Counted from the stretch's first letter, positions 16,431-28,242 are shown. The stretch is 64,000 bases of DNA from Micromonospora vinacea (GCF_015751785.1 NZ_JADOTY010000001.1:1984001-2048000), one strand, 5' to 3'. The notes: generated by a model from the sequence alone, not told the origin. Numbers and translations: made by a program.

Positions 16431-17932
16431 ACGCACCCCTGCGCCGCGTTGGCGTCGTCGTCATGGTCCTGTTCGGTCTGCTCTTCGCCAACCTCAACTG
16501 GATCCAGGCCTACAAGGCGGACGAATACCGGACCAGCGACTACAACGGGCGGGTCCAGGTCGCCGACTACAAGCGCAAGCGCGGCAACATCGAGGCCGGC
16601 GGCACCGCGCTGGCCACGAGCAAGGAGACCACCGGCAAGCTGAAGTTCCAGCGCTCCTACCCGGGTGGCCCGAAGTACGCACACGTGCTCGGCTACAAGC
16701 CGGTCAACCTGGCCGACCAGGGCATCGAGCAGGTGGAGAACGACTTCCTGGCCGGCACCAGCGACCAGCTGATCGGCGACCGGTTGAAGGACATGTTCAC
16801 CGGCGACGACACCGGCGGCGGCAACGTGCTGCTCACGCTCTCCAAGCGGGCCCAGGACGTGGCGTACGACCAGCTGCGCAACAACGAGGTAGGTGCGAAG
16901 CGGGGCGCGGCGATCGCCATCGACCCGCGTACCGGTGCCATTCAGGCGCTGGTCTCCATGCCGAGCTTCGACCCGAACCCGCTGGCCAGCCACGACACCA
17001 ACGAGGCAACCGCGGCGTACAACAAGCTGGAGAAGGACCCGGCCGAACCGCTGAAGAACCGCGCGCTCGCCGAGACGCTGCCGCCGGGCTCCACCTTCAA
17101 GATCGTGGTGGCAGCGGCGGCGCTGGAGAACGGCGTCACCAAGAACACCCAGATCCCGGCCGGTTCCAGCTGGACCCCACCCACTTCGGGCACTCCGATC
17201 CGTAACGCCGCCGCCTCGATCTGCCCGGAGCCGAAGGTCACCCTGCTGGAGGCGGTCACCGAGTCGTGCAACACCGGCTTCGCCCAGCTCGGCGTGCGGC
17301 TCGGCGCGGAGGCCGTCAAGGAAAAGGCCCGGCAGTTCGGCTTCGAGCAGGAGGACCTCACCGTCGGTCATCTCGGCGAGGGCGGCCTGCCCACGGCGGC
17401 CAGCCGGACCGGGACCATCCAGAACCCGGACGGCAGCACCGACCCGGCCGCACTGGCCCAGTCCTCGATCGGCCAGAACAACGTCCGGATGACGCCGCTC
17501 GAAGGCGCCATGATCGCCGGGTCGATCGCCAACAACGGCAGCCAGATGCGGCCGTACCTGGTGCGGCAGCTGCTCGCCCCGGACCGGACCACCAGCTACT
17601 ACACAGCAAGCGCGCGGGAGCTGCGCCAGCCCGTCGAGCCGCAGGTCGCCGCCGACCTGCGCGAGATGATGGTGAGTGTGGTCCGGAACGGCACCGGCGA
17701 GAAGGCCGCGATCAGCGGCTACACGGTCGGCGGCAAGACCGGTACCGCCCAGTCCGCCCCGGATCGGCCCGACCACGGCTGGTTCATCGGCTTCGCCCTG
17801 GACAAGAACGGCAACCCGGTCTCCGCGGTCTGCGTGATGCTGGAGCAGGCCGGCCCCGGTGGCAGCAGCGAGGCCGCTCGGATCGCCGGTCAGATCATGA
17901 AGGCCGCCATCGCCGACCCAGGGGGTCGCTGA
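16427..17932 (+). CDS. pbpA: PbpA: class B penicillin-binding protein (transpeptidase)
   Basis: The 501-residue protein has an N-terminal membrane anchor (about 8-25), a dimerisation region, and a transpeptidase domain with the three active-site motifs: Ser222-Thr-Phe-Lys225, Ser280-Cys-Asn282 and Lys437-Thr-Gly. It crosslinks peptidoglycan together with the upstream SEDS polymerase. It starts at GTG 16427, overlapping the rodA stop. In mycobacteria PbpA is also a substrate of PknB. Confidence 0.96.
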   Translation: MNAPLRRVGVVVMVLFGLLFANLNWIQAYKADEYRTSDYNGRVQVADYKRKRGNIEAGGTALATSKETTGKLKFQRSYPGGPKYAHVLGYKPVNLADQGIEQVENDFLAGTSDQLIGDRLKDMFTGDDTGGGNVLLTLSKRAQDVAYDQLRNNEVGAKRGAAIAIDPRTGAIQALVSMPSFDPNPLASHDTNEATAAYNKLEKDPAEPLKNRALAETLPPGSTFKIVVAAAALENGVTKNTQIPAGSSWTPPTSGTPIRNAAASICPEPKVTLLEAVTESCNTGFAQLGVRLGAEAVKEKARQFGFEQEDLTVGHLGEGGLPTAASRTGTIQNPDGSTDPAALAQSSIGQNNVRMTPLEGAMIAGSIANNGSQMRPYLVRQLLAPDRTTSYYTASARELRQPVEPQVAADLREMMVSVVRNGTGEKAAISGYTVGGKTGTAQSAPDRPDHGWFIGFALDKNGNPVSAVCVMLEQAGPGGSSEAARIAGQIMKAAIADPGGR

Positions 17933-17933
17933 C

Positions 17934-19339
<1,406 letters not shown>

Positions 19340-19343
<4 letters not shown>

Positions 19344-21154
19344 CAGCGCAGGCCCGCCTGCTCGGTGGCAGGTACCAGGTCGGCGAGCTGCTCGGCTATG
19401 GCGGCATGGCCGAGGTGCACCGTGGTCGCGACCTCCGGCTCGGTCGGGACGTCGCGATCAAGATGCTCCGCACCGACCTCGCCCGGGACGCGACGTTCCA
19501 GATGCGGTTCCGTCGGGAGGCGCAGAACGCCGCCTCGCTCAACCACCCGGCCATCGTGGCGGTCTACGACACCGGCGAGGAGACCGCGCCGACCGGTGAG
19601 ACGCTGCCGTTCATCGTCATGGAGTTCGTGAACGGGCGGACCTTGAAGGAGGTCCTCGGCGCCGAGGGGCGACTGCAACCGCGCCGTGCGCTGGAGATCT
19701 GCGCCGACATGTGCGCCGCCCTGGAGTTCAGCCACCGGCACGGGATCATCCACCGGGACATCAAGCCCGGCAACGTGATGCTCACCCAGACCGGCCAGGT
19801 CAAGGTGATGGACTTCGGCATCGCCCGGGCGCTGGCCAGCGGTGCGACCACAATGACCCAGACCAGCGCGGTCATCGGCACGGCCCAATACCTTTCACCG
19901 GAGCAGGCACGCGGCGAGGCCGTCGACGCCCGCTCCGACGTGTACGCGGCCGGTTGCGTGCTCTTCGAGCTGGTCTGCGGGCACCCGCCGTTCGTCGGGG
20001 ACAGCCCGGTCAGCGTTGCCTACCAGCACGTACGGGAGACGCCGCCCACGCCGAGCGACATCAACCCGGACGTCACCCCAGCCGTCGACGCGATCGTGCT
20101 CAAGGCGCTGTCGAAGAACCCGCTCAACCGCTACCAGAGCGCCGGCGAGATGCGTGCCGACCTGCTCCGCGCCGCCGCCGGCCGGCCCGTGCTGGCCACT
20201 CCGGTGCTGCGCGAGGCGGAGACGGTGGCGATGGCCCCGGCCGGCGGTGGGGGCGGCTATCCGGCTCCCGGCCGTGGGCCGCAGACCGGGCAGATCCCGG
20301 CCCGGGTGGGCGATCCGCGTCAGCGCAAGGCGTCCTCCTGGCTGATCGCGATGTTCAGCGCGGTCGGTGTGCTGGCGGTGATCGCCCTGGTCGCCGCCCT
20401 GCTCTGGAACATGCAGGGCAAGGACCTGAAGTCGGTGCCCACCCTCACCGGCAAGAACCAGGCCGCCGCGATAGCCGAGATTCGCAACGCTGGGTTTTCG
20501 CCGCAGGTGGGTGACCCGGTGCTGGCGAGCGACTGCACGAAGGGCAACGTCGTCAACCAGGATCCGGCGGCGGCCAGCCAGTTGGAGCAGAACGGCACGG
20601 TCACCATTCAGGTCTGTGGCGGCGTGCCCGAGGTACGCGTTCCGGCTGGGCTCAAGGGCAGCAAGCGGGAGAGCGCCATCGCCCGGCTCACCGAGGCGAA
20701 GCTCAAGTACGAAATCAGGACGGTGAACGACGAGGCGAGCGAGGACGAGGTTCTCAAGGTCGAACCTCCCGAGGGTGAGAGCGTCCCCGAGAACACGAAG
20801 ATCACACTCACGGTCTCGAACGGCAAGGTCCGCGAGGTACCGGACGTCGTCGGGTTGAGCCAGGAGGAGGCCACCCGCGTCCTCCGGAACGCCGGATTCA
20901 CGGTCGTCCCGGAGGACGGGCCGGAGGTGCCGGCCGCCCAGGCTGGAAAGGTCACCGATCAGAACCCGAACGGCAAGGAGAAGAAGCCGACCGGCACGAG
21001 GGTGACCATTGAGGTAAGTCAGCCCGAGCCGGAGACCGACCCGACGCCCACCGTGACGCCGACGGTCACGCCGACGGGCACGCCGACAACTCCCGGCAAC
21101 GGGGGCGGCATCGGTCTGCCGTTCCCGCCCCCGCCGAGCCGGCCCCAGGACTAG
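19340..21154 (+). CDS. pknB: PknB: Ser/Thr kinase with three PASTA repeats
   Basis: The start is ATG 19340, overlapping the pknA stop; the same frame stays open far upstream but is an out-of-frame shadow of pknA. The 604-residue kinase has Lys41, H138-R-D140-IKPGN, D158-F-G and an activation loop TMTQT with Thr171 and Thr173 at the positions known as autophosphorylation sites in M. tuberculosis PknB. The membrane span is about 333-357. Three PASTA repeats (about 364-430, 431-500, 501-569) face outward, and a Thr/Pro tail ends the protein. It senses muropeptides or lipid II and controls peptidoglycan synthesis. Confidence 0.97.
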
Positions 21155-21173
21155 GCCACCCGCGGGCATCGGC

Positions 21174-21869
21174 ATGACCGAGTCCGAATCGTCCCCGGTC
21201 GGGGCGGTACGGCGGTGGCCTCGACGCCTCCGCTGGCTGGCCCTCGCAGGCCTCGTCCTGCTGGTGCTCGCCAGTTCCCCGTGGCTGTGGACGACCCTCG
21301 CGGCACGCGGCCACCTGTACGACGCCACCGACGCGCCGGCCACCGACGTGGTGATCGTGCTCGGCACCGAGGTGGCGGCCGATCGGCAGCGGCCGGGTGA
21401 CCGTCTCGCCGGCCGCCTGGACACCGCCGCCGAGTTGGTGGCCAACGGGCGGGCCACTGTTGTCCTCGTGTCAGGCGACGGTGGGGGCGCGTCCGGCGAC
21501 GAGCCGACGGTGATGACGACGTACCTTGCCGAGCGCGGTGTCGACAGGCGTCGGGTGGTGGCCGACCCGTTCGGCCTGGACACCTACGACAGTTGCGCGA
21601 GAGCCCGCGAGGTGTACGGCGTCGAGCGGGCCCTGATCGTCACCCAGTCCTACCACCTGTCCCGGGCGGTGACGCTGTGCCGGCATCTCGGCCTGGACGT
21701 CGACGGGGTGACCGCCCGCTGCGACGGTTGTAGTGCCGCCCTGCTCGCCGAGAAGTCGGCGCGGGACTACTTCGCCAGTGGCAAGGCGGCCTGGGACGCC
21801 GTACGCGGCCGGCCGCCAGCGGTGCGTTCGCCAGCGGTTCCCGCGATCCAGAACGCGCTGCGGGGCTGA
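21174..21869 (+). CDS. YdcF/SanA-like DUF218 membrane protein
   Basis: The 231-residue protein has one N-terminal membrane span (about 22-43) and an extracytoplasmic DUF218 domain: DVVIVLGTEVA, RLAGRLDTAAELVANG, VVLVSGDGGG, PFGLDTYDSC, ALIVTQSYHLSRAV. This order matches SanA and YdcF, which act in the cell envelope by an unknown reaction. It lies 20 nt after pknB and is probably the last gene of the fhaA operon. The conserved mycobacterial order has no such gene here. Confidence 0.88.
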   Translation: MTESESSPVGAVRRWPRRLRWLALAGLVLLVLASSPWLWTTLAARGHLYDATDAPATDVVIVLGTEVAADRQRPGDRLAGRLDTAAELVANGRATVVLVSGDGGGASGDEPTVMTTYLAERGVDRRRVVADPFGLDTYDSCARAREVYGVERALIVTQSYHLSRAVTLCRHLGLDVDGVTARCDGCSAALLAEKSARDYFASGKAAWDAVRGRPPAVRSPAVPAIQNALRG

Positions 21870-21918
21870 CCCGCGCGGCACCCGACGATCCGGTGACCGG
21901 GCCCTGACGTCTCGCCGG

Positions 21919-22575
21919 TCAGGTGGTGGCGAAGGCCGCGCGACGACGGGCGTCGACCTCGGCGGCCAGCGCGGGAGCGCGCTCCAGCGCGTCGGGGTGA
22001 CCGCAACTGGCCAGCCAGTTGGCCAGCATCAGGTGACCGCCCTCGGTGAGCACCGACTCCGGGTGGAACTGGACGCCCTCGATGGGCAGCGTCCGGTGCC
22101 GCATCGCCATCACCACGCCGGAGCCGGTCCAGCCGGTGACCTCCAGCTCGTCCGGGAGGGTCTCGGGCAGCACCGCGAGGGAGTGGTACCGGGTGGCGGT
22201 GAACGGGTCGGGCAGGCCGGCGAGTACGCCGACCGAGTGGTGCCGTACCTCGGAGGTCTTTCCGTGCAGCAGCTCCGGGGCGCGCGTCACTGTCGCCCCG
22301 AACGCCTCACCGATGGCCTGGTGGCCGAGGCAGACACCGAAGATCGGCAGCTGGCCCGCGTACTCCCGGATGACGTCCAGGCAGATGCCGGCCCGGTCCG
22401 GGCTGCCCGGCCCGGGTGAGAGCAGGACGCCGTCCGCGCCGACAGTGCCCACCTCGGCGACGTCGATCTCGTCGTTGCGGCGGACCTCGCAGTCCACGCC
22501 GAGTTGGCCCAGGTACTGCACCAGGTTGAAGACGAACGAGTCGTAGTTGTCGATCACCAGGACGCGCATGGTCAC
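21919..22575 (-). CDS. trpG: Glutamine amidotransferase, anthranilate/aminodeoxychorismate synthase component II
   Basis: The roughly 218-residue class I amidotransferase shows VIDNYDSFVFNLVQYL at the N-terminus, SPGPGSPDRAG, and the nucleophile motif GVCLGHQAIGE. The histidine-glutamate pair is in FHPESVL near the C-terminus. It supplies ammonia to TrpE or PabB, and which one is unclear because no component I lies nearby. The same gene (trpG/pabA) sits beside pknB in mycobacteria. The GTG at 22575 overlaps the previous stop (GTGA); an ATG at 22569 is the alternative start. Confidence 0.93.
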   Translation of the reverse strand: MTMRVLVIDNYDSFVFNLVQYLGQLGVDCEVRRNDEIDVAEVGTVGADGVLLSPGPGSPDRAGICLDVIREYAGQLPIFGVCLGHQAIGEAFGATVTRAPELLHGKTSEVRHHSVGVLAGLPDPFTATRYHSLAVLPETLPDELEVTGWTGSGVVMAMRHRTLPIEGVQFHPESVLTEGGHLMLANWLASCGHPDALERAPALAAEVDARRRAAFATT

Positions 22576-22853
22576 CTGCTCGGGGAGGGAGGCGCGGGGT
22601 TGTTCTGGTCAGTGTCGTACGGGAGTTCGTGCTCGTCGCCGGCCGGGGTCTCCCCGGTCACCGGGTCGCCGCCGCCACCAGTCTCGGCGGGTACGCCGGA
22701 CTCGACCTGCACGTCGTCGAAGGGCAGCAGGGGCTCGGCCCACGGGAAGGCGACGTACCAGAGCAGGGCCACAGTGGTGGCGACCAGCAGCACCGAGCCG
22801 GTCAGCTTCCCGATCACACCGAACGGCAGCTTGCGCCAGATGAACGCGTACAT
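22572..22853 (-). CDS. Small single-span membrane protein linked to sortase E
   Basis: The 93-residue protein has one membrane segment (about 11-36, VIGKLTGSVLLVATTVALLW) and an acidic, Gly/Pro-rich C-terminal region of about 50 residues. It starts 4 nt after the sortase stop and its stop overlaps the trpG start. The tight placement suggests an accessory subunit of the sortase or envelope machinery, which is an inference. Confidence 0.75.
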   Translation of the reverse strand: MYAFIWRKLPFGVIGKLTGSVLLVATTVALLWYVAFPWAEPLLPFDDVQVESGVPAETGGGGDPVTGETPAGDEHELPYDTDQNNPAPPSPSR

Positions 22854-22857
22854 CGGG

Positions 22858-24552
22858 TCAGCCTCCCAGCTCCGCCGGGCGGCCAGCGGACTTGGGTTGG
22901 GTGCGGTCGAGTTCGGCGTGGATGATCAGCCGCTGGTAGTTGTCGAACTTCGGGTTGCACGTGGTGAGGGTGAGCATCCGCTTGGTCGCCTTCTTGTCCG
23001 GCTCGCCGGGCACCGGCGCCACCACCTCGACCTGGGTCGGCCGGACGATGCGGGACTGCGATACCCGGTAGACGTACCAGTCGGTCTTGCTCTCGACCAC
23101 GATCGGGTCGCCCTCGTCCAGCTCGTCGAGTCGCCAGAAGGTGGCCCGGTTGCGGTGGCCGGCGACGGAGAAGTTGCCGACCTGACCGGGGAGCGCGCTG
23201 GTCGGGTAGTGGCCGGGGGCGAAGCGGATGTCCTGCTGGGTGACCCCCTCGACGACGACCCAGTTCTTGTCGAGCTTGGGGATGTAGAGGCCCGCGAGCG
23301 GCTTGCCGCGTACCGGTGGGGAGGGTTTGACGCTCGGGCCCACCGACGGGGCGACAGTGGGGTCGTCGGTGGGGCCCCACGCCTGAGCCAGCTCGTTGTT
23401 GAGGTCGTTCTGGTGGGCGTCGACGATGGCCGACTTGCCCCAGACCTCGTAGCCGGCGAAGAGCAGGACCACCAGGCCGAAGGTGATCAGGACCTCGCCG
23501 GTGACCCGGACACCGGTACGTAGGCGCGAGCCGAACGACGGGCGGGTGAGCTCGGAGTAGACACTCTTGTAGCCCTCGCCGGTCTGCTCGGGCCGGAGTT
23601 GGACCACCCGCTCGCCGCGCCGGGGTTGGGGAGGGTCGGCCGGGTTGCCGCCGGTCGGCTCGTCGGGTACCGCCGTGCGGGGGACGGCACCCATCAACGC
23701 GGTCGAGTCCATTGTCGGCGGCCTGGTGGCGGGTGTGGCGGGCACTGCCGGAATCAGCGCGGTGGCGGCCGGGTCCGCGAGGGGGTTCCCTCCAGCGCTT
23801 GGCGGGACCCGACTCGGCCCGGTCGGCGGAACGCGGCTCGGCCCGGCCGCTGCGACACGGTCGGGGGCGGCCGGGGAGACCGGGGAGCCGGCGGGCCGGG
23901 CGGGCCGGGCGGTGACCTGCGGAATGTACGCGGTCGGCGAGTCGGCCAGCGGCGGCGTCGAGGGGCCGGAGGAGACCGGCCGGCTGGGGTCACCGGAGGC
24001 CGTCGGCCGGGTCGGCATGCCGCCGGCCGCGGCGGGTCGGGTCGGCGCGGCACCCGGTGGGCTGCCGGCCGTCGACGGCCGGCTCGGCGCGGCACCCGGT
24101 GGGTTGCCGGTGGTCGGCGGTCGCGTCGGGGCGGCGCTGGGCGTGGTCGGTCGGGTGGACGCGGCGCTGGGCGCGGGGGGTCGGGTCGGGGCGTTGCCGG
24201 GGACAGCGGGCCGAATCGGCCCCTGGTTGGTGGCGGTCGGACGGCCGGGGGTGGTCGCGGGGGGAACCCCGGCGCCGCCGTGCGGGCTTTGCCCGGCAGT
24301 TGCGGCGCCCGGCCAGGGCGGCGGCGCTTCGACGCCCGGGCGGCCCGGGGTCTCGGTCGGCTCGGGTCGAGTGGCGCTCGGCCGCGTCGGCTGCTCGGCT
24401 CGCGGTGGGTGCAGCACCGGCTCGGGCCAGTTGCCGGCCGGGGCAGGTCGGCCGGGGGTCGACTCGGGCCTGTCGAACTTGGGCAGGAAGGCGGTCGGCT
24501 CGTCGGTCTGGTCCCGGTGTCGCCCGTCGCGACGCTCGTCCGGCCCGCTCAC
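22858..24552 (-). CDS. Class E sortase with very long Pro/Thr-rich cytoplasmic tail
   Basis: The 564-residue protein has a 340-residue low-complexity N-terminus rich in TRP and TRPP repeats, one membrane span (about 350-368), and a C-terminal sortase domain. The catalytic residues are His466 (AGHR), Cys532 (TLTTC) and probably Arg541. Sortase E anchors LAxTG-type proteins to the wall in actinobacteria. The tail carries repeated TA[FYL][IL]P motifs at Thr20, Thr207 and Thr264. The ATG overlaps the DUF881 stop. The tail is much longer than in most sortases; the distal ATG start is uncertain. Confidence 0.9.
   Translation of the reverse strand: MSGPDERRDGRHRDQTDEPTAFLPKFDRPESTPGRPAPAGNWPEPVLHPPRAEQPTRPSATRPEPTETPGRPGVEAPPPWPGAATAGQSPHGGAGVPPATTPGRPTATNQGPIRPAVPGNAPTRPPAPSAASTRPTTPSAAPTRPPTTGNPPGAAPSRPSTAGSPPGAAPTRPAAAGGMPTRPTASGDPSRPVSSGPSTPPLADSPTAYIPQVTARPARPAGSPVSPAAPDRVAAAGPSRVPPTGPSRVPPSAGGNPLADPAATALIPAVPATPATRPPTMDSTALMGAVPRTAVPDEPTGGNPADPPQPRRGERVVQLRPEQTGEGYKSVYSELTRPSFGSRLRTGVRVTGEVLITFGLVVLLFAGYEVWGKSAIVDAHQNDLNNELAQAWGPTDDPTVAPSVGPSVKPSPPVRGKPLAGLYIPKLDKNWVVVEGVTQQDIRFAPGHYPTSALPGQVGNFSVAGHRNRATFWRLDELDEGDPIVVESKTDWYVYRVSQSRIVRPTQVEVVAPVPGEPDKKATKRMLTLTTCNPKFDNYQRLIIHAELDRTQPKSAGRPAELGG
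23990..24205 (-). repeat. Imperfect 30-bp coding repeats in the sortase tail
   Basis: The DNA encodes a run of about ten-residue units of the form APTRPxxPSA (residues about 120-185 of the sortase). They are visible as repeating ggtcgggtcgg-like blocks spaced by about 30 bp. Such arrays change in copy number by slippage. Confidence 0.55.
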
Positions 24553-25349
24553 TTGGGCACCGTAGCCGAGCGCAGAGCGGTGGAATCCTCGAATGCGGGA
24601 ACTCGCACCGTGGAGACCGTCTCGTTGTAGCCGAGCTGGTAGTCGTCGACCGCGTCCTTGAACAACCGGACTCCCTGAGAGCTGGCGAGTGCCTGCTGGA
24701 GGGCAGCGGGATCGCCGATTGCTACGATCTTGAACGGTGGGGAGTACACCCGGCCGTGGAGTAGCAGGGTGTTACCGACGCAGCGTACCGCGCTGGTGCT
24801 GAGCACGCGGACGTTCATGATTGACATGGCCTCGGCGCCGCCGGCCCAGAGTGCGTTGACCACCGCCTGCACGTCCCCCTGATGCACCACCAGGTCGTCG
24901 TTGCTGGCGTCCGACTGTGTCTGGTCGAGCTGTGGGGCGTCGTTCAGTTCGACGGTGACCCCGGACCCGGCGAGGGCGGTGAACCCGGCGTCCTGGAGGC
25001 TGCCCCGGGCGCGATTCTGCTGATCCTTGATCGGGACGTCCGAGCCGGCCAGCGTGTTGGTCCGCTGCTCGACCTCGCCGCGCAGCGTGGCGGCGCGCCG
25101 TTCGCTGGCGGCCACCTGCTCGCGTCGGTCCTCGATGAGCTGGTTGAGCTGGGGTCGCCGGTCCTCCCGGAGCGCGGTGCCGCCCGCTGTGGTCGCGGTG
25201 GTGGTGAAGAGCAAGCCGGCCGCCGCGGCGATCAGGGGCACCCCGATCGACCAGCCCGGACGGCGTTGACGCGGTCGCCGGGGCAGCAGCCCGGCGGCGG
25301 CCCGTCGGAGGACCTTCTGCCAGGAGGTTGCGCCGGATGTGTACTCCAC
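24549..25349 (-). CDS. DUF881 family membrane protein
   Basis: The 266-residue protein has a basic N-terminus, a membrane span (about 35-58), a coiled-coil region (about 68-105, [20 protein letters not shown]) and a DUF881 domain with [12 protein letters not shown] and [19 protein letters not shown]881 proteins are placed between pknB/trpG and crgA in mycobacteria (Rv0012 type) and are thought to serve division or envelope growth. The GTG start at 25349 follows GGAAGGAACG. It is the first gene of the minus-strand operon ending at trpG. Confidence 0.92.
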   Translation of the reverse strand: MEYTSGATSWQKVLRRAAAGLLPRRPRQRRPGWSIGVPLIAAAAGLLFTTTATTAGGTALREDRRPQLNQLIEDRREQVAASERRAATLRGEVEQRTNTLAGSDVPIKDQQNRARGSLQDAGFTALAGSGVTVELNDAPQLDQTQSDASNDDLVVHQGDVQAVVNALWAGGAEAMSIMNVRVLSTSAVRCVGNTLLLHGRVYSPPFKIVAIGDPAALQQALASSQGVRLFKDAVDDYQLGYNETVSTVRVPAFEDSTALRSATVPK

Positions 25350-25570
25350 CGAGCGTTCCTTCCGCGTGTCGGGGATCGGTTCGTGCCGGCCGGGCCGGTG
25401 ATGCGAACAGTCCCGCCTCTTTCGGTCACTCCGTGCACCTGCCTGACCCCATTCGTGGTCCGGGCGGGCAATCGGGACTACGCTAGCTCTCGAACATTAT
25501 TGGCCATGGACCGTCGCCCCCGCGCCCGGTTGTCAGGCCGGACGAGGTCGTCACCCCTCTGGAGAGCGCC

Positions 25571-25837
25571 GTGCCCAAGTCTCAGGTCCGTAAGAAGAAG
25601 GTGTACACCCCGCCGACGGACGTTCGTCCGACGACGACGGCGTCGTCGTCGCGCAAGCCTAGCCCGGTGTGGTTGCCGGTCACCGCGGTCGCCTTGATCG
25701 TCGTCGGCATCGGCTGGCTGGTGCTCTACTACCTGTCCGAGCAGGAGTACCCGGTCATGGCGTGGGGTTACTGGAACCTCGCCGTCGGCTTCGGTGCGAT
25801 GGTCGCCTCGCTGGCTCTGCTCTCCCGCTGGCGCTGA
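25571..25837 (+). CDS. crgA: CrgA, cell division regulator
   Basis: The 88-residue protein has a basic, Ser/Thr-rich N-terminus (PKSQVRKKKVYTPP) and two membrane spans (about 34-53 and 66-84), with YPVMAWGYWNLAVGFG between and in the second. This is the classic CrgA layout. In Streptomyces and Mycobacterium it coordinates FtsZ, FtsI and other divisome proteins. It starts at GTG 25571 and is divergent from the DUF881 operon across 221 bp. Confidence 0.95.
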   Translation: MPKSQVRKKKVYTPPTDVRPTTTASSSRKPSPVWLPVTAVALIVVGIGWLVLYYLSEQEYPVMAWGYWNLAVGFGAMVASLALLSRWR

Positions 25838-25956
25838 TCCGAGCAGACCGCCGCGTCGGCGGTCACACGTCACCCCGTCGAGCCCCTGCCCGGCAGGATC
25901 GGGTGGGGCCCCCTATGGTGTGCGCAGGCAGCGCGGCCTACTGCGAGATGACTCAC

Positions 25957-25972
25957 GTTACCGCTGGGTAAC
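25957..25972. promoter_or_regulatory. Palindrome GTTACC-N4-GGTAAC upstream of the EtfD-like gene
   Basis: Perfect 6-nt arms with spacer GCTG lie 21 bp before the ATG at 25993. A TAGGCT hexamer at 25980-25985 could be the -10 box, which would leave a near-leaderless mRNA and place the palindrome over the -35 region. The same motif lies at 57342-57357 before the FadE5-like gene. Confidence 0.55.
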
Positions 25973-25992
25973 CTTCGCGTAGGCTGCATTGC

Positions 25993-28242
25993 ATGACCGA
26001 GCAGAGCGAGGTCATCAGGCAGCAGACCGGGGAGGCCAACTCGATGGGCAGCGTCCAGATCGTCACCACGATCCTCGCGGCCGCCATCACCGCTGTGGCG
26101 GTGTGGCTTGCGGTGCGTGCGGTCCTGAAGATGGTGGCAGTCATCCGGCTCGGGCAACCCGCGCCGGAGCGGTTCACCGACAAGGTCGCCCGCGCCAGGA
26201 CGATGCTGGTGGAGACGGCCGGCCACACCCGGATGCTCAAGTGGGGCGTGGTGGGCGCCGCGCACTGGTTCGTGATGGTCGGCTTCGTCGTGCTGTCGCT
26301 GCTGGTGCTCGAGGCGTACTTCGAGGTGGTCACCACCGACGGCGGTCTGCCGATCATCGGGCACTGGACGATCTTCGGCCTGGTCACCGAGATCATCGGG
26401 GTGCTGGGTCTGGTCGGCATCCTGGTGCTGATGGCGATCCGGCTGCGCAACCGGCCGACCCGCCCCGGCGGGCGGTCCCGCTTCACCGGCTCGACAATGT
26501 GGCAGGGCTACTTCGTCGAGTGGATCGTGCTGCTGGTCCTGATCTTCGGCTTCGTGATCCGAGGCTTCAAGGTCGCCACCGACCACTTCGAGTTCCCGTT
26601 CTGGGCCACCCCGGTCAGCCACGCGGTCGGTGCGGTGCTGCCCGACTGGGCGGACGGCGTCAGCGTCGCCGCAGCCATCAAGATCATTATTTCGATGACG
26701 TGGCTGATCGTCATCTCCCTGAACGTCACGATGGGTGTCGCCTGGCACCGCTTCCTGGCGTTCCCCAACATCTTCTTCAAGCGTGAGCCGGCCAAGCCGG
26801 CCGGCTCCGGCCTCGGCGCGCTGCGCCCGATGACCAGCCAGGGCAAGCCGCTCGACTTCGAGGAGGCGGACCCGGAGAAGGACCAGTTCGGCGTCGCCCA
26901 CGTCGAGCAGTTCAGCTGGAAGGGCCTCCTGGACTTCAGCACCTGCACCGAGTGCGGTCGCTGCCAGTCGCAGTGCCCGGCCTGGAACACCGGCAAGCCG
27001 CTGTCGCCGAAGCTGCTGGTGCTGAGCCTGCGCGACCACGCGTACGCCAAGGCGCCCTACCTCCTGGCCGGCGGCGGCAAGGACCTGACCGGCGAGGAGA
27101 AGGCCACCCAGGCGCAGCTCGCCCACCTGGACGTGCTGGCCCTCGCCGAGGCCGACAAGCCGTTGATCGGCACCGCCGAGGAGGGCGGTGTCATCGACCC
27201 GGACGTGCTCTGGTCCTGCACCACCTGCGGCGCCTGCGTCGAGCAGTGCCCGGTGGACATCGAACACGTCGACCACATCGTCGACATGCGCCGCTACCAG
27301 GTGCTGATCGAGTCGAGCTTCCCCTCGGAGGCCGGGGTGATGCTGCGCAACCTGGAGAACAAGGGCAACCCGTGGGGCGCCCCGCAGAACACCCGCGAGG
27401 ACTGGACCAAGGGCCTGGACTTCGAGGTTCCCCGGGTCGGCGAGGTGGACGACTTCGAGTACCTGTTCTGGGTCGGTTGCGCCGGCGCGTTCGAGGACCG
27501 GGCCAAGAAGACCACCCGCGCGGTGGCCACGCTGCTCAACGAGGCGGGCGTGAAGTTCGCGATCCTGGGCGAGGGCGAAACCTGCTCCGGCGACCCGGCG
27601 CGACGGATCGGCAACGAGTTCGTCTTCCAGATGCTCGCCCAGCAGAACGTGGAGACGCTGAACGAGGCGTTCGAGGGCCGGGACAAGGCCAAGCGCAAGA
27701 TCGTCGCGACCTGCCCGCACTGCTTCAACACCCTGGGCAACGAGTACGGCCAGCTCGGCGGCGAGTTCGAGGTGGTCCACCACACCCAACTGCTCGCGCA
27801 CCTGGTCGCCACGGGCAAGCTCACGCCGGTGCAGCCGGTCGACGGCGGCGTCACCTACCACGACCCCTGCTACCTGGGTCGGCACAACCGGATCTTCGCG
27901 GCCCCCCGTGAGGTCCTCGGTGACGCCATCGAAGGCGACCTGACCGAGATGCCACGGAACAGCGAGCGCTCCTTCTGCTGCGGTGCTGGCGGCGCCCGGA
28001 TGTGGATGGAAGAGAAGATCGGCAAGCGGATCAACGTGGACCGGGTCGAGGAGGCCATGGCCACCGGGGCGAAGACGGTAGCGGTCGGCTGCCCGTTCTG
28101 CTCGACGATGCTCAACGACGGGGTCAACGGCAAGGGCGCCGGCGAACAGGTCGAGGTGATCGACGTGGCGAGCGTGCTGCTCCGTTCGGTCAAGCCCGAG
28201 CAGCCGCAGGGCGGCAAGGAGACCGCGCCGGTCGGCGGCTGA
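25993..28242 (+). CDS. Membrane Fe-S oxidoreductase, EtfD-like (heterodisulfide reductase/CCG family)
   Basis: The 749-residue protein has five membrane spans in the first 250 residues, then two 4Fe-4S motifs (Cys318, 321, 324, 328 and Cys409, 412, 415, 419). Two CCG domains follow, with GCAGAFEDR, CPHCFNTLG, DPCYLGRHN and CCGAGGARMWM. This order matches mycobacterial EtfD (Rv0338c type), which passes electrons from the electron transfer flavoprotein to the quinone pool during fatty acid oxidation. That role is inferred from family resemblance. The gene stands alone between crgA and the CNNM pair, with its own operator-like palindrome. Confidence 0.9.
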   Translation: MTEQSEVIRQQTGEANSMGSVQIVTTILAAAITAVAVWLAVRAVLKMVAVIRLGQPAPERFTDKVARARTMLVETAGHTRMLKWGVVGAAHWFVMVGFVVLSLLVLEAYFEVVTTDGGLPIIGHWTIFGLVTEIIGVLGLVGILVLMAIRLRNRPTRPGGRSRFTGSTMWQGYFVEWIVLLVLIFGFVIRGFKVATDHFEFPFWATPVSHAVGAVLPDWADGVSVAAAIKIIISMTWLIVISLNVTMGVAWHRFLAFPNIFFKREPAKPAGSGLGALRPMTSQGKPLDFEEADPEKDQFGVAHVEQFSWKGLLDFSTCTECGRCQSQCPAWNTGKPLSPKLLVLSLRDHAYAKAPYLLAGGGKDLTGEEKATQAQLAHLDVLALAEADKPLIGTAEEGGVIDPDVLWSCTTCGACVEQCPVDIEHVDHIVDMRRYQVLIESSFPSEAGVMLRNLENKGNPWGAPQNTREDWTKGLDFEVPRVGEVDDFEYLFWVGCAGAFEDRAKKTTRAVATLLNEAGVKFAILGEGETCSGDPARRIGNEFVFQMLAQQNVETLNEAFEGRDKAKRKIVATCPHCFNTLGNEYGQLGGEFEVVHHTQLLAHLVATGKLTPVQPVDGGVTYHDPCYLGRHNRIFAAPREVLGDAIEGDLTEMPRNSERSFCCGAGGARMWMEEKIGKRINVDRVEEAMATGAKTVAVGCPFCSTMLNDGVNGKGAGEQVEVIDVASVLLRSVKPEQPQGGKETAPVGG

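Noticed and set aside
13521..16436. A 971-codon open frame on the minus strand opposite pstP and rodA
   Set aside because: It is a GC-bias shadow; its translation is rich in Arg/Gly/Val/Asp with no domain, and the plus strand codes for well-known proteins.
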